This document shows positions 35,508-46,825 of a stretch of DNA of 64,000 bases, piece by piece; within the stretch, counting starts at the first letter, position 1; each line of letters starts with the position of its first letter. The notes under the pieces are model-generated. The model was not told the DNA's origin. It searched no databases and was given only the letters and a program-made list of their open reading frames with translations. The stretch is from the NCBI RefSeq assembly GCF_963576675.1, contig NC_088910.1, forward strand, positions 85,680,104 to 85,744,103, written 5' to 3'. The position numbers and the translations under genes were made by a program. This DNA is from Euphorbia lathyris. Taxonomy: Eukaryota; Streptophyta; Magnoliopsida; Malpighiales; Euphorbiaceae.

Positions 35508-36999
35508 CTGCACCAGATCCGTCCTAGGCCTCCCAGCCTTCATGGCATCCACCAGTAATTTCTCTCCACCGGCAGCGGTTGATCTCTTCTTCTTAAGAAG
35601 CGGATCCGTGGCACCCTCCGCAGGATGTTTCCCGGAGCTCCTACTGGGATCCACCACCTGCGCATCTTTCTGGGCCTCCAACTCCTTCTCTTTTTACGCT
35701 TCTCTACAAGGGCACGACTGGCCTCAGACAAACCCCTGACAAGGGAACAAAAGATAATAATCAAGGTTCAAGGAAGAAACAAAGTTACCTTCGTCAAGTT
35801 GTGTAAACTTTGCATAAGTAATCACATCCCCCAAGCGGTGGACCAAAGGAATGTCATTCATCATGAATTCTAGAGCATCGGCGTACGTCCAAGCATCCGT
35901 CTTGATGCTCTTCAGGAGATCTGCCACTTTCTCATCACTGTCTATCAGTATACGCAAGTCCCCAGCCATGTGTTGAGGATTAGCATTCCAATTCAATGGG
36001 AATCCCAAAGGTTCGCCCTCTTTCACCTTAACAAAGAAAATTTTTTCGTCCCAGAGATGGACGTTTGACTTCTTGTCGCAAAAAGGCAAATAATTCTTGA
36101 ATGCAGCTGGCAGACTACCCCCAGATTCGAAGCTAAATAACAATCTAGAGCTATGTCCAACCAGCCATTTGGATGCAGCTGGCAGACTGTGATCCCAAAG
36201 AACTCCAAAATATTCGCCATCATCCGGCGAAGAGGAAGGCGGAATCCCCTCTCCACATGACTGCTATACACGGACAGGAATCCCTTAGGGGGACAGACGG
36301 ATCGCTGATGGGCAGCCGCCAACTCAGTCTCATAATTTTTGATCCACGGATAGCGATCCGCCAAATCCGTAAGATCCGCGGCGCTCATGCGTGATGAAGT
36401 AATCTCTGCACGAGGCTTCTTTTTCGTAATCGGAGTTGAAGGGGAAGCTTCTATCCCCGAAAAAGTCCTAGGATCTATCGTCGGAGCAATATGAGCTACA
36501 GCGGCGGAATGGTTCTGGATTCTAGTTAAACGAGGGCAACGATTCCTATTCTCCCTCACCAAATTGCGCAACTCAGATGAATCGCAACTAGGCGTACTTT
36601 CAGAGGAATTAGAACTCTCAAAAGAGGTCCAACTAAACAAAGGCTCAGAAGAAGTGGTCAAATCAAAGAGTTCAATGGTAGAGCCAGAAGAAGAACCCAT
36701 AAAAACCCAGATGACAACAAGAACAGGACGAGAAGGTTCACTTACATGGAAATCGGAAGCTTTGAAAATTCTTGATGTTGGAAAAGCTCTGAAAAAACTC
36801 GAGCGAAATGGAGAGGAAATTAGCAAGTGAGGTAGAAAGAGAAAGAGAGAGGTTGAAGAAGGTACCATCACTTACCTCGAGCTGTGCGTCTAGGACACCT
36901 GTCGCACGGTGAATGGCCTCGAACAGAGCGGTAATTAATGCGACTCATCATGACGGCGCGCCAGGAATTGCAAAAGCCCTAAAGGACTTTAACAGAACT

Positions 37000-37012
37000 T
37001 TGGGGGGGCTTC
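37000..37012 (+). other. Polypurine tract of the Tat element
   Basis: TTGGGGGGGCTTC sits directly before the 3' LTR start TGATAAC. The second element has TAGGGGAGGCTTC at the same place (46813-46825). Confidence 0.75.
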
Positions 37013-37521
37013 TGATAACACCAAGATATTTCCTACGAGATCAAAGAGGATATTTACCAAAACGACTGCGTATTCAGACAATCCGGGAAGCAATGGCGTA
37101 TCGAGCAATCCATCCAAGTGGCGAATCACCTAGATTCCACCACACGCCATCCGTAGTCAAACCTACGGGAGATCCGCCATCATGCCTCGATCCGCCCATC
37201 GAACGGTTATAGCCGATTCCCAATAAAGGCAACTAATAACCCATTAATAAGCTAACGGTCATACTTGAATGAGATCAGTAACCGCCATTAATGAGGCATT
37301 AATGGGGACTCTCTAGTTCCTAGGAGTTACAACTACATGACTATAAATAGCTTGCATCCCAAGCTATTGAGGTACACACATTCTCGCTCTAAACCCTACT
37401 TTGTCAATACAGTTTATTCACTATACCTATACTGACTTTGGCATCGGAGCTTCCCCCCGTCGAACCCAACGACGCCCTCCGTAGGGAAGGAATCCGGTCG
37501 AAAGTTCATCACCAGTTATGA
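37013..37521 (+). repeat. 3' LTR of the Tat element
   Basis: Partner of 27528-28037. The terminal CA is changed to GA, but the duplication GAAAT follows directly at 37522-37526. Confidence 0.9.
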
Positions 37522-38769
37522 GAAATTATATATGTTTTTTTAAGTTAAGAATACAATTTTTACAATCTTATTATAGTCAAATAAATATATAAAAAGATAG
37601 ATTTTGAATTATGAAATTTTTTTATTTTTTTTTTCTTCAAAAAAAAATATATTTTTTTATGTACATAGCGTCTTTATTAGTTTTTTTTTTGTTGTTGTTA
37701 CATGCAATGACGAATACATAATTGTTTGGTTGGGGAGGCGATTTTATACGTCGTGCGTAAAAAAAATGCTAAATCGAATTTATTCAATTTTTTTTATATA
37801 TATACGTGTTATAATCTGAGAGGTCAAGAACCAGTTTTTGAGTACTAATGTAAAATTTCTCAAAATTAAGCTACATTGTGTTTAAGATTCTTATCATGTA
37901 AAAAAATTGTATCTAATAGAAAAATTCAGATTTAGGAAGAAAGACCTAATATGCCAACAAAAATTAGAAATTTAGATTTAAGGAGGGCTAACAGGCCAAC
38001 AAAATTAGAATTTTGGATTTAGAGATGATCTAACATGTCAAAAAATTTAGAATTTTGGATTTAGAGATCGCCTAACAAAACCAGAGCCAATTTTGAGGGT
38101 ACTAATTCAACACCCGATCTAAATTTTTTGAAGACAGGAGGACCGAAACTACTCATGATCATGGTGGTTCCAGCGGCCGAACCCCTGTATCCGTCCATGA
38201 TTACATGCCTTTATTTGTTTATACATAAAAAAAATTTACTAATTATTTTAGTATATATTTTTAGGAATAAAAAATCAAAGTGCATATATAACTTAACATA
38301 TGAAAAGATAACATTCACTCGTAATGTATTTAAATAAGATCAATTTTATATAATGGAATATTTGAACGTGTTAATTTAACTATTATGTCGAAAATTCCAA
38401 ACATCAATTATGTTTAATATATTATTGGCTAAGTTACAAACATGTAACTTGCCAAAATATTACCAACTAAATTTTTATATATAAGTTAATCTCAAAAAAA
38501 ACTATTAAAGAGTTTAAGATATTTATTGTGTCACAAATATAATTGTAAGCAACTTGTCAAAATAAAAAATATACAAAAGTGATCTTCTTTATTGATAAAA
38601 TTGTTTGAAAAGTTTAATGTGACAACTAATTAAATAATTGTCAAATTAAACTGTTTAAATATTATGTAGGTAGAAGTAAAATTGATAGTGATGAGAAAGA
38701 TTATGGGGTATAAACTTTTACGATTTCATACGCTAGAGATAAATTTCCACTTCTGAAAAGTATGTTAGA
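37522..38769. repeat. AT-rich stretch with ~41-bp tandem repeats, no gene
   Basis: About four diverged tandem copies of a ~41-bp unit lie at 37921-38081 (shared phrases AAAATTAGAATTTTGGATTTAGAG and CTAA.A.G.CAA). The surrounding DNA has homopolymer-rich AT sequence and no convincing ORF. It may be the relic of an unidentified transposon. Confidence 0.5.
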
Positions 38770-39290
38770 AACAAAATTTGATAACTTTTAACCTATTTGC
38801 CAACACCTTTGCAATAATCTTATACAACACACTACACAAAGAAATAGAACGTAATTCAGTCATCCTAGTAGGATTATCACACTTAGGAATTCATAAGGAA
38901 TTCCTTTCTCTCCAGCCACCCTACATAGGTCATAAAATCTCCTGGTCAATCTGATCCCATAATGCTGGTAGAATCTCGAATTGAGTCCATCAGGGCCAAG
39001 TGATTTATCAAAATACACTTGGAATACATCAATTGTAAACTCAAGAATTGTAAATTGTGACGTACGATTAATATTGTCCCTAGTCGATAACACTATCAAT
39101 TTTGCCTCTAGTCGATCATTGATTGATAATGTACAGGTTGCCTTTGAGACTTTACATTATATGAAAAGGAAGCAGAGAGAGGGAGTGGGCGAGGTTGCAA
39201 TGAAAATTGATATCGGTAAGGCCTATGATCGAGTTGATTGGGGATGTTTGAAATCTATGATGACTAGGATGGGTTCACTCATTTAATGTA
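38770..39290. pseudogene. LINE RT fragment with inverted 5' part
   Basis: Minus strand 39065-38770 encodes the RT N-terminal part: FDKSLGPDGLNSRFYQHY, then [21 protein letters not shown]. Plus strand about 39085-39286 encodes the next part of the same protein: SRSLIDNVQVAFETLHYMKRK, then VAMKIDIGKAYDRVDWGCL. So two consecutive RT segments lie head to head. No poly(A) tail is seen; the fragment ends where the dead Copia begins. Confidence 0.8.
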
Positions 39291-39299
39291 ATTCATAAT

Positions 39300-40909
39300 C
39301 ACAAAAATATCTAAGTATTCTCGTAATGTCCTTTTAGTAAGCTTCCCTTAAATTACTCGTCTATCTACTTAAATTGCTAATAGTAAAAGCAATATATGAC
39401 CTCATACAACTCATACGATATATCAGATTGCCTATGATCCTTGTGTATTCCATTTGGTCAACGCTTTCACCTTTATTTTTAGACAAATGTTGGCTAATAT
39501 ATATCGATCAGAGTTCTGGCTAAACATGAATCATCCTTACTAAATATGCCAAGTATCTTGTCTATATAATGTGATTAGGTCAGAATAAGACCGTTAGGTG
39601 AACTTTTGATTTCGATGCCCAAAATCACATATTCAAGTCCAATATTTTTCCTATCAACTTCACTCTTCAATATTTTGTCATTACTAGCAACAATGAGAAT
39701 GTCATCAACAATTAAACACATAATTATATATTATTCTTTTGTTGTTTTGACATAAATACATTTGTCACACTTGTTTATTCGATAGCCATTTTCTATCATG
39801 GCATCATCTAAAACTTTATGCCATTACCATGGTGCTTGTTTTAATCGATATAAAGACTTCACCAACTTACAGACTTTTATTTCCTAATTCGGAGTTACAT
39901 AATCGTTAGGTTGTTCCATATAGATCTCTTCATCAAGATTATCCATTCAGGAAAGCTATCTTAACATTCATTTGATGTTTCGAAAAGTGGCTATTGCAAG
40001 TATCATCCTAATGGAAGTTGTTATAGACACATAATAGTACGTGTCAGAGTAATCAAGACATTCTTTTTGTCTATATTCTTTTATAACCAATCTAGCCTTC
40101 TACTTATCAAGTATTCCATCTTCTTTCATTTTCTGTTTGAAAATCCATTTAGAAGTTACTGATTTTGTTCTTGGAAGGACATTCACTAATTCCCACGTAT
40201 GGTTATGGAGGATGGAGTCAATTCCACTCCTTATAATCTCTTTCCACAAAGGGCATTCCATTTAGCTTACAACTTCTTTATAAGTCTAAGGCTCAGCCTC
40301 TACCATATAGCATAGAAAGTCTAGTCCAAATTTTTTCCACCCTTTCTAGGCTTAATTTCTTCCTCAATGTTAGTCCTAACTTTAACTTCTTGTTGAAGGT
40401 CCCCACTGTTTTTATCAACAGTTTGTAGAGCCTGTTTGGATGTAGATTCATCCTTGTTTTATTTACATTGAAAAATGTTTTCAAAAAAAGAAGAATTCTT
40501 TGATTCCATGATGATATTTTTATGAATCTTAGGATTCTTATATTCATGCACCAGAAAACGATACACATTACTATGAAACTAATAACCAATGAAAATATAA
40601 TCCACCGTCTTTGGATCTATTTTCGTTTTCTTTGTCAATGGAGACATTGCCTTAGCAAGACAACCTCACATTTTCAAGTAATAATAATAAAAGGTATTCT
40701 CTCTTCCATAATTCATGTGGCGTTTTGTCTAATTTCTTGTGGGCACACCTTATTTAAAAGGTGATTAGCTGATAACACATATTCCCCTACATGTTACGTG
40801 GCAATCCAGAACTGTCAAATATAGTATTTCATCATTTCCTTTAAGATTACAATTTTTATGCTTAGATACTACATTAGACTGAGGAGAGTAAGGTGATCAT
40901 GAATTACAT
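39300..40909 (-). pseudogene. Dead Copia pol (RT and integrase C-terminus), first part
   Basis: Minus strand can be read from integrase (about 40905: CNS.SPYSPQSNVVSKHKN with frame change) through the integrase C-terminus (KTVDYIFIGY near 40600) to RT: WELVNVLPRTKSVTSKWIFK near 40180, KARLVIKEYRQKE, a degraded AFLNG region, SLYRLKQAPW and VDDILIVASND near 39690. Stops and frame changes are frequent. No LTR was found. The Copia is cut at its integrase by the Tat-related element and resumes at 47612. Confidence 0.78.
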
Positions 40910-41717
40910 TGATAACAACCCAAATTATTCTTGAATAAGGAATAAGGTAAAATTAATAGAAATAATGGCAAACCATTATTCCTTCTAAAAGAGATATTTA
41001 TACATGATTAATGTGGAATTAATGATAATTAATGCAGGGGAGAATATGCAAATAATGAGGAAAAGGAAGGAGTCTCTAGCATTATACCACGCCACGTGGA
41101 CCATGGCGAGATACGCCATAACGAGATACGCCCGAAGAGAGCGAGTAGCGGAGACCCGCCATAGCTCTCAAGGAGAGCGTACATATGCCTTGACGGATCA
41201 AAGAATACGAAAAGGGATATTCATCTTACTGACAGAATATTATCCCAAGGACCAAAAGGGATATTCACCTTAAGAACGCCGCAAGAAGAACCGGATGGCG
41301 GATCTCCACGGTTCAGCTCAGTGAGATCCGCTGGCGAACCTATGAGGCGAATCTCCTCTTTCACCTGATTCATCACAGTAACGGCTAATCGCCGACTCGG
41401 CCATAAAGACCATTAATGAGCTATCAATTAGCTAACCGCCAGGTTAAAGGTAACCAGTAACCGCCAGCTTAAAGGTAACCAGTAACCGCCATTAATGGAG
41501 CATTAATGGAGACCTTCTAGTTGCTGAAGGTTACGACTTCCTAGCTATATATAGCCTACATCCCTAGGCTATCAAGGTACACTTTTACTTACCCTTTGTC
41601 AATTCAGTTTGCTCTCTTGTTCTTCCTTACTGACTTTGGCATCGGAGTGTCCCCGACCGATCCCAACGGCGCCTCACAGGGAAGTGCTCCGATCAAGGAT
41701 TTTTCCACAAGTTATCA
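40910..41717 (+). repeat. 5' LTR of the scrambled element
   Basis: TGATAAC...GTTATCA. TATATATA box near 41545. Contains a tandem duplication of a ~27-bp phrase (TAACCGCCAG...AAAGGTAACCAG, 41430-41485) that is single in the right LTR. Confidence 0.9.
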
Positions 41718-43616
41718 ATTGGTACGGTGAAGGTGGATCTCTAACAAACAGAAGATCACAAAATCTTGATTGTATAGAGTTTCACAAAGAACAAAACAAT
41801 GGAGTCAACAGAATAGAAATCACAATCTCAAACTTTGGCTCAATCAGTACAACAAATCTATCCAAAGATACAGTTCTCCATATATTGGTGGGAAAGAGTT
41901 TTCTACATTAAATCTGGAATTTTATGATGAAAAAGATAAGTTTCCTCGCCTTTCTTATTCCATTTTTAATTAAAGAAAATTGAGATCCCTCACTCTTATA
42001 AAGTGCTATGAATATCATTACATGTTATTATGATAAATCTAATAAACTGTGAAAGATGAAGTCATAGACACAAATCTTTCATTAAATCTTGCATGCTTAC
42101 TATGCCCTCATATTTTTATGCATGACAAGTATAATATGATATTATCATTGAATTAGTACAAACGCATGTATAAGACCCGTAATCTTGGGATTTACAAAAA
42201 AAATCATCCATTCAATGTGATTTTGTCATTTGATATTAAAATATCATAAAAGGGCTCATGTAATTACAAATGATTTAGATCTGGTCGGTCTTTTGGATGA
42301 ACATGCATATAACTATTAGAAGAAATTACAAAAAAATCATATTTGGTTTTTTGTACAATTCACCATCTATATATGGCTTTTCTCCTATATAGTACTTTTA
42401 ATATCAGAAATTCATATTTTTGAATATTGTTTTGTCAAACAGTTATTTCATTCCCTTTTTTACAAGGATGTGTCTATTCATATAAAAACTGTTTATTTGA
42501 CATTGTTAGAATTTCCGTTACCAACACAAGAGACTTGAAAATATTGAGTCTATTTGTAATTATCCTGTAATTGTCCCTAACTATTAAGGCCATTATGCGC
42601 TGATGAATTACCAAATTGGATAAACAAAACTTTCATGTCCTGAGCTAACTACAAAATAGTGCAAGTGTCGGTTTCGGATCAGAATATTAATTTATGCAAA
42701 ATTCTTAGGATATACATGAGAATTCCTTAAAGATTGGAGGAGAATCATGGTACATGTATTTTTCTTCTAAAATTACCCTTTCTCTTCTATTTTATTCGTA
42801 CAAATGAAATGATATAAGAGTAATTTTATATATAACTATATTATTAAATCACCACTTACCTTTCTTTAATTACACCTCATTCAAATGAGGCTTTAATGAT
42901 CTCTGAATGCCATTAATGTATGGATGCATAATATTAATTGCAAGTAAATAGCGACTATGTAAGATATCTTACCCAATATAGAATGTCATAACTTTTATGA
43001 CGTTTAAAATAAATATGCTATCTTGGATATTAATGCGCATTGAAATACAAAAGGACATTATTTTTAAACCATTCTCATTATGGTTATTTATTAAGAATTC
43101 ATTATGATATTCATGTGCAGTAGCAATCTTTATGGTTATGACCGTTATACGTGATATTATTATTAAAACAAGCACGATTAAAATTCTATTATGAATTTGT
43201 TTGACATATAATATTTACTCGGTTTTATCCTTTGACTAAGTTCATTCTAGAGTCAGGGACCAACGCAAAGGAATTATTAAGTTGATTCCAATATGAATTA
43301 AAAATTTCATAAAGAGAATTGCATCATACATGATATTTGCCAACAAGGCAAATGCAAACATTCTTTTGCTATGAAGTATGTTCCATGGATCAAGCCATTG
43401 ATCCCCAAGGTAAGTGAATATAGCTTTTATGACTTACCACAATCTTTTAATAATGGACAGAGTATGCCCCACTTTTGGAGTTCTTTCAGTGCTAACCCAC
43501 AGGTACAAGGGAGTTGCTAATACTACAACCAGTGCAAACACTGATATGAAAAATAAAGCTCAATCCAAAGAAGTGTATATGCAGAGTCACTTCAGAAAAA
43601 TTCCTTGACTATGTCA
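41718..43616. other. Primer region, then ~1.9 kb of unidentified AT-rich DNA
   Basis: 41718-41745 repeats the Tat primer region. From there to 43616 the sequence has no similarity I can see to the Tat element at 27528-37521 and no convincing ORF. It could be an acquired fragment or an old insertion. Confidence 0.45.
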
Positions 43617-45230
43617 TTGGCCAAAAAGGAGTTAGAGCAAATCCAGATTAAATAAAAGCCTTGCGAGGAAAAAGGTGAAAAGAGCGCCTAAATAAAAGCC
43701 ATGCGAGGAAAAAGGTGAAAAGAGCGCCTAAATGAAAACCCCACAATGGGTGAGAAAGATCCAGAGGTTGAACGGGCGGATCATCATACTAGAAAGATTG
43801 TCAACAAGCATATCAAGGTATAAAACAATTCCTAGCAGAACCACCCTTGATGAGCAGACCAATCTGAAGGGGAGACCTGCATTTATATCAATCTGTCATG
43901 GATAAAGCTATATGCACCGTGGTTATTCAAGAAGAAGAAGGTCAGCAGTTCTCCATCTATTATGTTAGCAAAATGTTGAAGGATGCGGAGACAAGATATT
44001 CGAAGCTAGATAAAATGGCTCCCACGGTTGTGACAACATCCATCCGCGTTAAACCATAGCTCCAAGCATAACCTCAACATGATCGATATCAAGATCAAGA
44101 GCCGGATTTACCATCACGATTCAACATTGAACACATGGATGATGAGATTGAAAGATGAGGGCATACCGCTCTATATAGACAAGAGAACAATGCAGAAAGG
44201 TACGCCATCAAGTTAACATGAATTCGCCATTCACAGCACGGATCCTGGGGTACGAAGCAGACAGAATGTTTAAAGCTTCCAACTTGCCACAATATAAAAG
44301 AAAAGATTCAATATAAGCGGGACATTACATATCCCGAACCCAAAGGAGGGGAGCATGTAACCGTTGGAAGAAACGCCAAAGCGTACTACAGGTTGGCCAC
44401 CACATTGGTTGGCCACCACACTGAAGCTTGCTGGGAGCTGGCAAACTAGATAGCTTTGTCCAGATGACAAGCATAAGACAGATCCCAAAAATAAATTCAA
44501 AAGTGTCATTAATGTCATAGCAGATGGACCAGTGTATCAGCCACCCGTGGAAATAGCAAAAATATCTGCTCTGGATAAAACATCCATCCATTGCTCCTTC
44601 TGCAGAAACAGGTCCAGTAATCTCTCCACATGCAGATGCATTGGTAGTAACAATGGCAATTCAAGGATGGGAGATAAAATAAAGCGAGTAAAGACACGGG
44701 CAGTTCTCGCAATGTCATCACCAAAGGTGCATTCGCCAAACTAAAGGTTGATTCGATCCAAATAGAAACAACCATTGTTGACATCATTGGAGTGACGGGT
44801 CACACTATCCAGACCAAGGGCCAGAGGTTGCAGCCCTAATTTCCATCCGTCGTTTGACAATGTACATTCCCACCAGCAAAGGAGGAGTAATGATTAGCGG
44901 GAACCAAAAGGTGGCTAAAGAGACTTATACTCGGCGTCACTATCAATCCGCCCACAATCCAAAGATGACGAAGGTGAGAAATATTAACTTGTCACTACAG
45001 CTTTGGGCGACACAGAAACACTCCTTATTGCTGATGGAAAGCGGGTGCGGATCGCCAAAGGATTAAAACTTGAGATCAAAGAGGATGTTAAAAAAGTTCT
45101 CATTGAGTTTGAAAGCGTATTTACATAGTAGAATGAGATCCCCACAAGAGTAAGCCCAGATGTGATTACTCATAAGTTAAACATCATTGAGGATGCGGTT
45201 CTAGTTGCTCAGAAAAGACGGAACCATGGG
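43617..45230 (+). pseudogene. Tat gag-pol fragments in wrong order
   Basis: 43617-44080 matches the RT-RNase H linker and first RNase H region of the other Tat element (VIGQKGVRANPD, IQRLNGRIIILER, YYVSKMLKDAETRYSKLDKMA). It includes a 40-bp tandem duplication (43651-43690, 43691-43730). 44290-45225 then matches the Gag C-terminus, protease and RT start (SVINVIADGPVYQPP, a damaged DTGSS region, VTTALGDTETLLIADGKRVRIAKG, VSPDVITHKLNI). In an intact element the second block would precede the first. Many stops and gaps. Confidence 0.8.
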
Positions 45231-45960
45231 CCTAAAAATCAGTATTTTTACATATTCTTATATGTGCATTAAACTGTTATAGTATCCTATATTTTATAAT
45301 TTATTCTTTCTCGCCATACTTCTTATATTCATTTGCCTAGCTTTTAGTGCTGATATACGCCCAGTGGCTGGCGAATGAAAAGTTCCATAGGTGGATCAAT
45401 TACCTCAAAGATAGGACAATTGATCCCATCACGGGCGGATCCCCTTTCCACAAAGATAAGAAGCACAGACCCTCAGGAGCTTTCAAATGAGCTCAACTCT
45501 CTCCTCAAAGACAGAAAAAGGATTGACCACCATCAAAAGCGGGTTAAAATCGTCTCAAACATGAGATCATTACACCCTCAACTTTCTCCTCAAAGATAGG
45601 AGAACATTCTCATGGGCGGATCCATCTTTAGATGATCACCATTCGAGAAAGAGTTAAAACATTCCTTGGACGCAAGGACTTTACACTCTCTCACTCCCTT
45701 CCCAAAGAAGGGTTCACAAGTCCTACGGGCGGATCGCTTCACCTCAAAGATAGGTAGCAAGTTGATCCCCTAGGCAGCTTTACTTCCTCTAGAAGGAATA
45801 GAACAGCTTCTAAACCTTCACAAAGGTTCATACATTGGGGTACGGCTGGCCACCTACCCTAAACAATCGGAGAAATCCTAAACCAGATTCTAGAAAATTA
45901 CTTGCTAAAAGATATAATGCATTGGTAAAAATAGTTCTGGAAAGCAAAGGGTTCATCCAA
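45231..45960. other. Tat non-coding 3' region
   Basis: Repeated phrases CCTCAAAGATAGG and GGGCGGATC, homologous to 34140-34440 of the first Tat element. No gene seen. Confidence 0.6.
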
Positions 45961-46345
45961 CTAATGAAGCCCCGTCTTCATCTCCAAGTAATGAAGCCTC
46001 GTCTTCATCTCCAAATAATGAAGCCTCGTCTTCATCTCCAAATAATGAAGCCTCGTCTTCATCTCCAAATAATGAAGCCTCGTCTTCATCTCCAACTAAT
46101 GAAGCCTCGTCTTCATCTCCAAATAATGAAGCCTCGTCTTCATCTCCAAATAATGAAGCCTCGTCTTCATCTCCAACTGATGAAGCCTCGTCTTCATCTC
46201 CAAATAATGAAGCCTCGTCTTCATCTCCAAACAATGAAGCCTCGTCTTCATCCAATCAATGAAGCCTCGTCTTCATCCAATCAATGAAGCCTCGTCTTCA
46301 TCCAATCAATGAAGCCTCGTTTTCATCAAAGTAATGAATCCTCAT
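45961..46345. repeat. 27-bp minisatellite
   Basis: About ten to eleven near-identical 27-bp units (core ATGAAGCCTCGTCTTCAT plus CTCCAAATA), then several 24-25-bp units ending CCAATCA and two degraded ones. Each core has ATGAAG/CTTCAT arms around CCTCGT. All three frames stay open on both strands for much of it, giving spurious repetitive ORFs. Confidence 0.95.
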
Positions 46346-46825
46346 CTTCATCATAGAAATAACAAAGTTTCGCCTCCACAAAATGCACAAAAGTCCCTAA
46401 ATGGCTGATCATTCTTACTGATCCCTAAGGGCGGGTCATTCTCCTCAATATGGCAGAACTGAAGAAAATAAGTCCTTAAAGGCGAATCATAATCCTATGG
46501 GGTAGGAACAAATGGTCCCATAAAGGGCAGGTTATTCCTTTCTAAAGGAAATATAACTCTCAAGAAGCCCCTAGAGGCTAACAATGGATACGGTTGGCCA
46601 CCTATCCACGAAGAAGCAAAATCCCCTAAAAGCGTATCATATCCATATATGATCCCACATAGGGCGGATCTTGTTCATAAGATCCCGCATAAGGAAGCCC
46701 CAAAAGGCGCATCATTTCCATATATGATCCCCCATCTAGGGCGGGTCCACTTTCCTCCAAGATAGAAAAATAAAACACCATTTAGACAGCCCTAAAAAGC
46801 TTTTTATACCTTTAGGGGAGGCTTC
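46346..46825. other. Tat non-coding 3' region with repeated motifs and polypurine tract
   Basis: Repeats of TCCATATATGATCCC and GGGCGG(A/G)TC at 46650-46760. No gene. Ends in the purine tract before the LTR. Confidence 0.6.

Larger units (their letters stand above)
34552..36700 (-). pseudogene. Antisense multi-exon gene in the Tat element, Transposase_28-like domain
   Basis: Reads opposite to gag-pol. Start preferred at ATG 36700 (MGSSSGSTIELFD); the open stretch above it (to 36871) is CT-rich like a 5' leader. Exon A (36700-35789) holds a domain like the 'putative gypsy type transposon' family (PF04195): GFLSVYSSHVERGFRLPL and ITVCQLHPNGW; one base is apparently lost near 36157. Exon B 35735-35508 is Lys/Glu-rich with another 1-nt loss near 35697. 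Exon C is 35436-35254, exon D 35160-34552 (coiled-coil-like, one TAG at 35016-35014). Introns of 71 and 93 bp have GT-AG ends and phase 0, and splicing keeps the frame. The first gap (35788-35736, 53 bp, GT-AG) is shorter than usual and one base off. Spliced length is about 640 codons. Function unknown. Confidence 0.75.
27528..37521 (+). mobile_element. Tat-lineage Ty3/Gypsy element with an antisense gene
   Basis: LTRs of about 510 bp start TGATAACACC and end in GTTATCA (left) or GTTATGA (right, one mutated base). The 5-bp duplication GAAAT flanks it at 27523-27527 and 37522-37526. The internal region holds gag-protease-RT-RNase H-integrase on the plus strand (28096-33872), then about 3 kb before the 3' LTR containing a spliced-looking gene on the minus strand (36700-34552). 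Two RNase H regions in tandem and an extra gene between pol and 3' LTR are features of the plant Tat (Ogre/Retand) lineage. LTRs differ at roughly 15 positions (about 3%). Gag-pol has about 15 stops, so it is dead as an autonomous element. Confidence 0.9.

Noticed and set aside
35736..35788. 53-bp GT-AG gap as a firm first intron of the antisense gene
   Set aside because: Shorter than plant introns normally are, and the frame does not join without a 1-nt change; mentioned but not annotated as a separate intron.
45835..46287. Repetitive frames on both strands (MKPRLHLQ and DEDEASLFG repeats)
   Set aside because: They are products of the 27-bp minisatellite, whose unit length is divisible by three; no non-repeat coding sequence is attached.
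45961..46345. Could the regular repeats be a CRISPR array?
   Set aside because: Units are directly tandem with no unique spacers, and the DNA is a plant nuclear chromosome.
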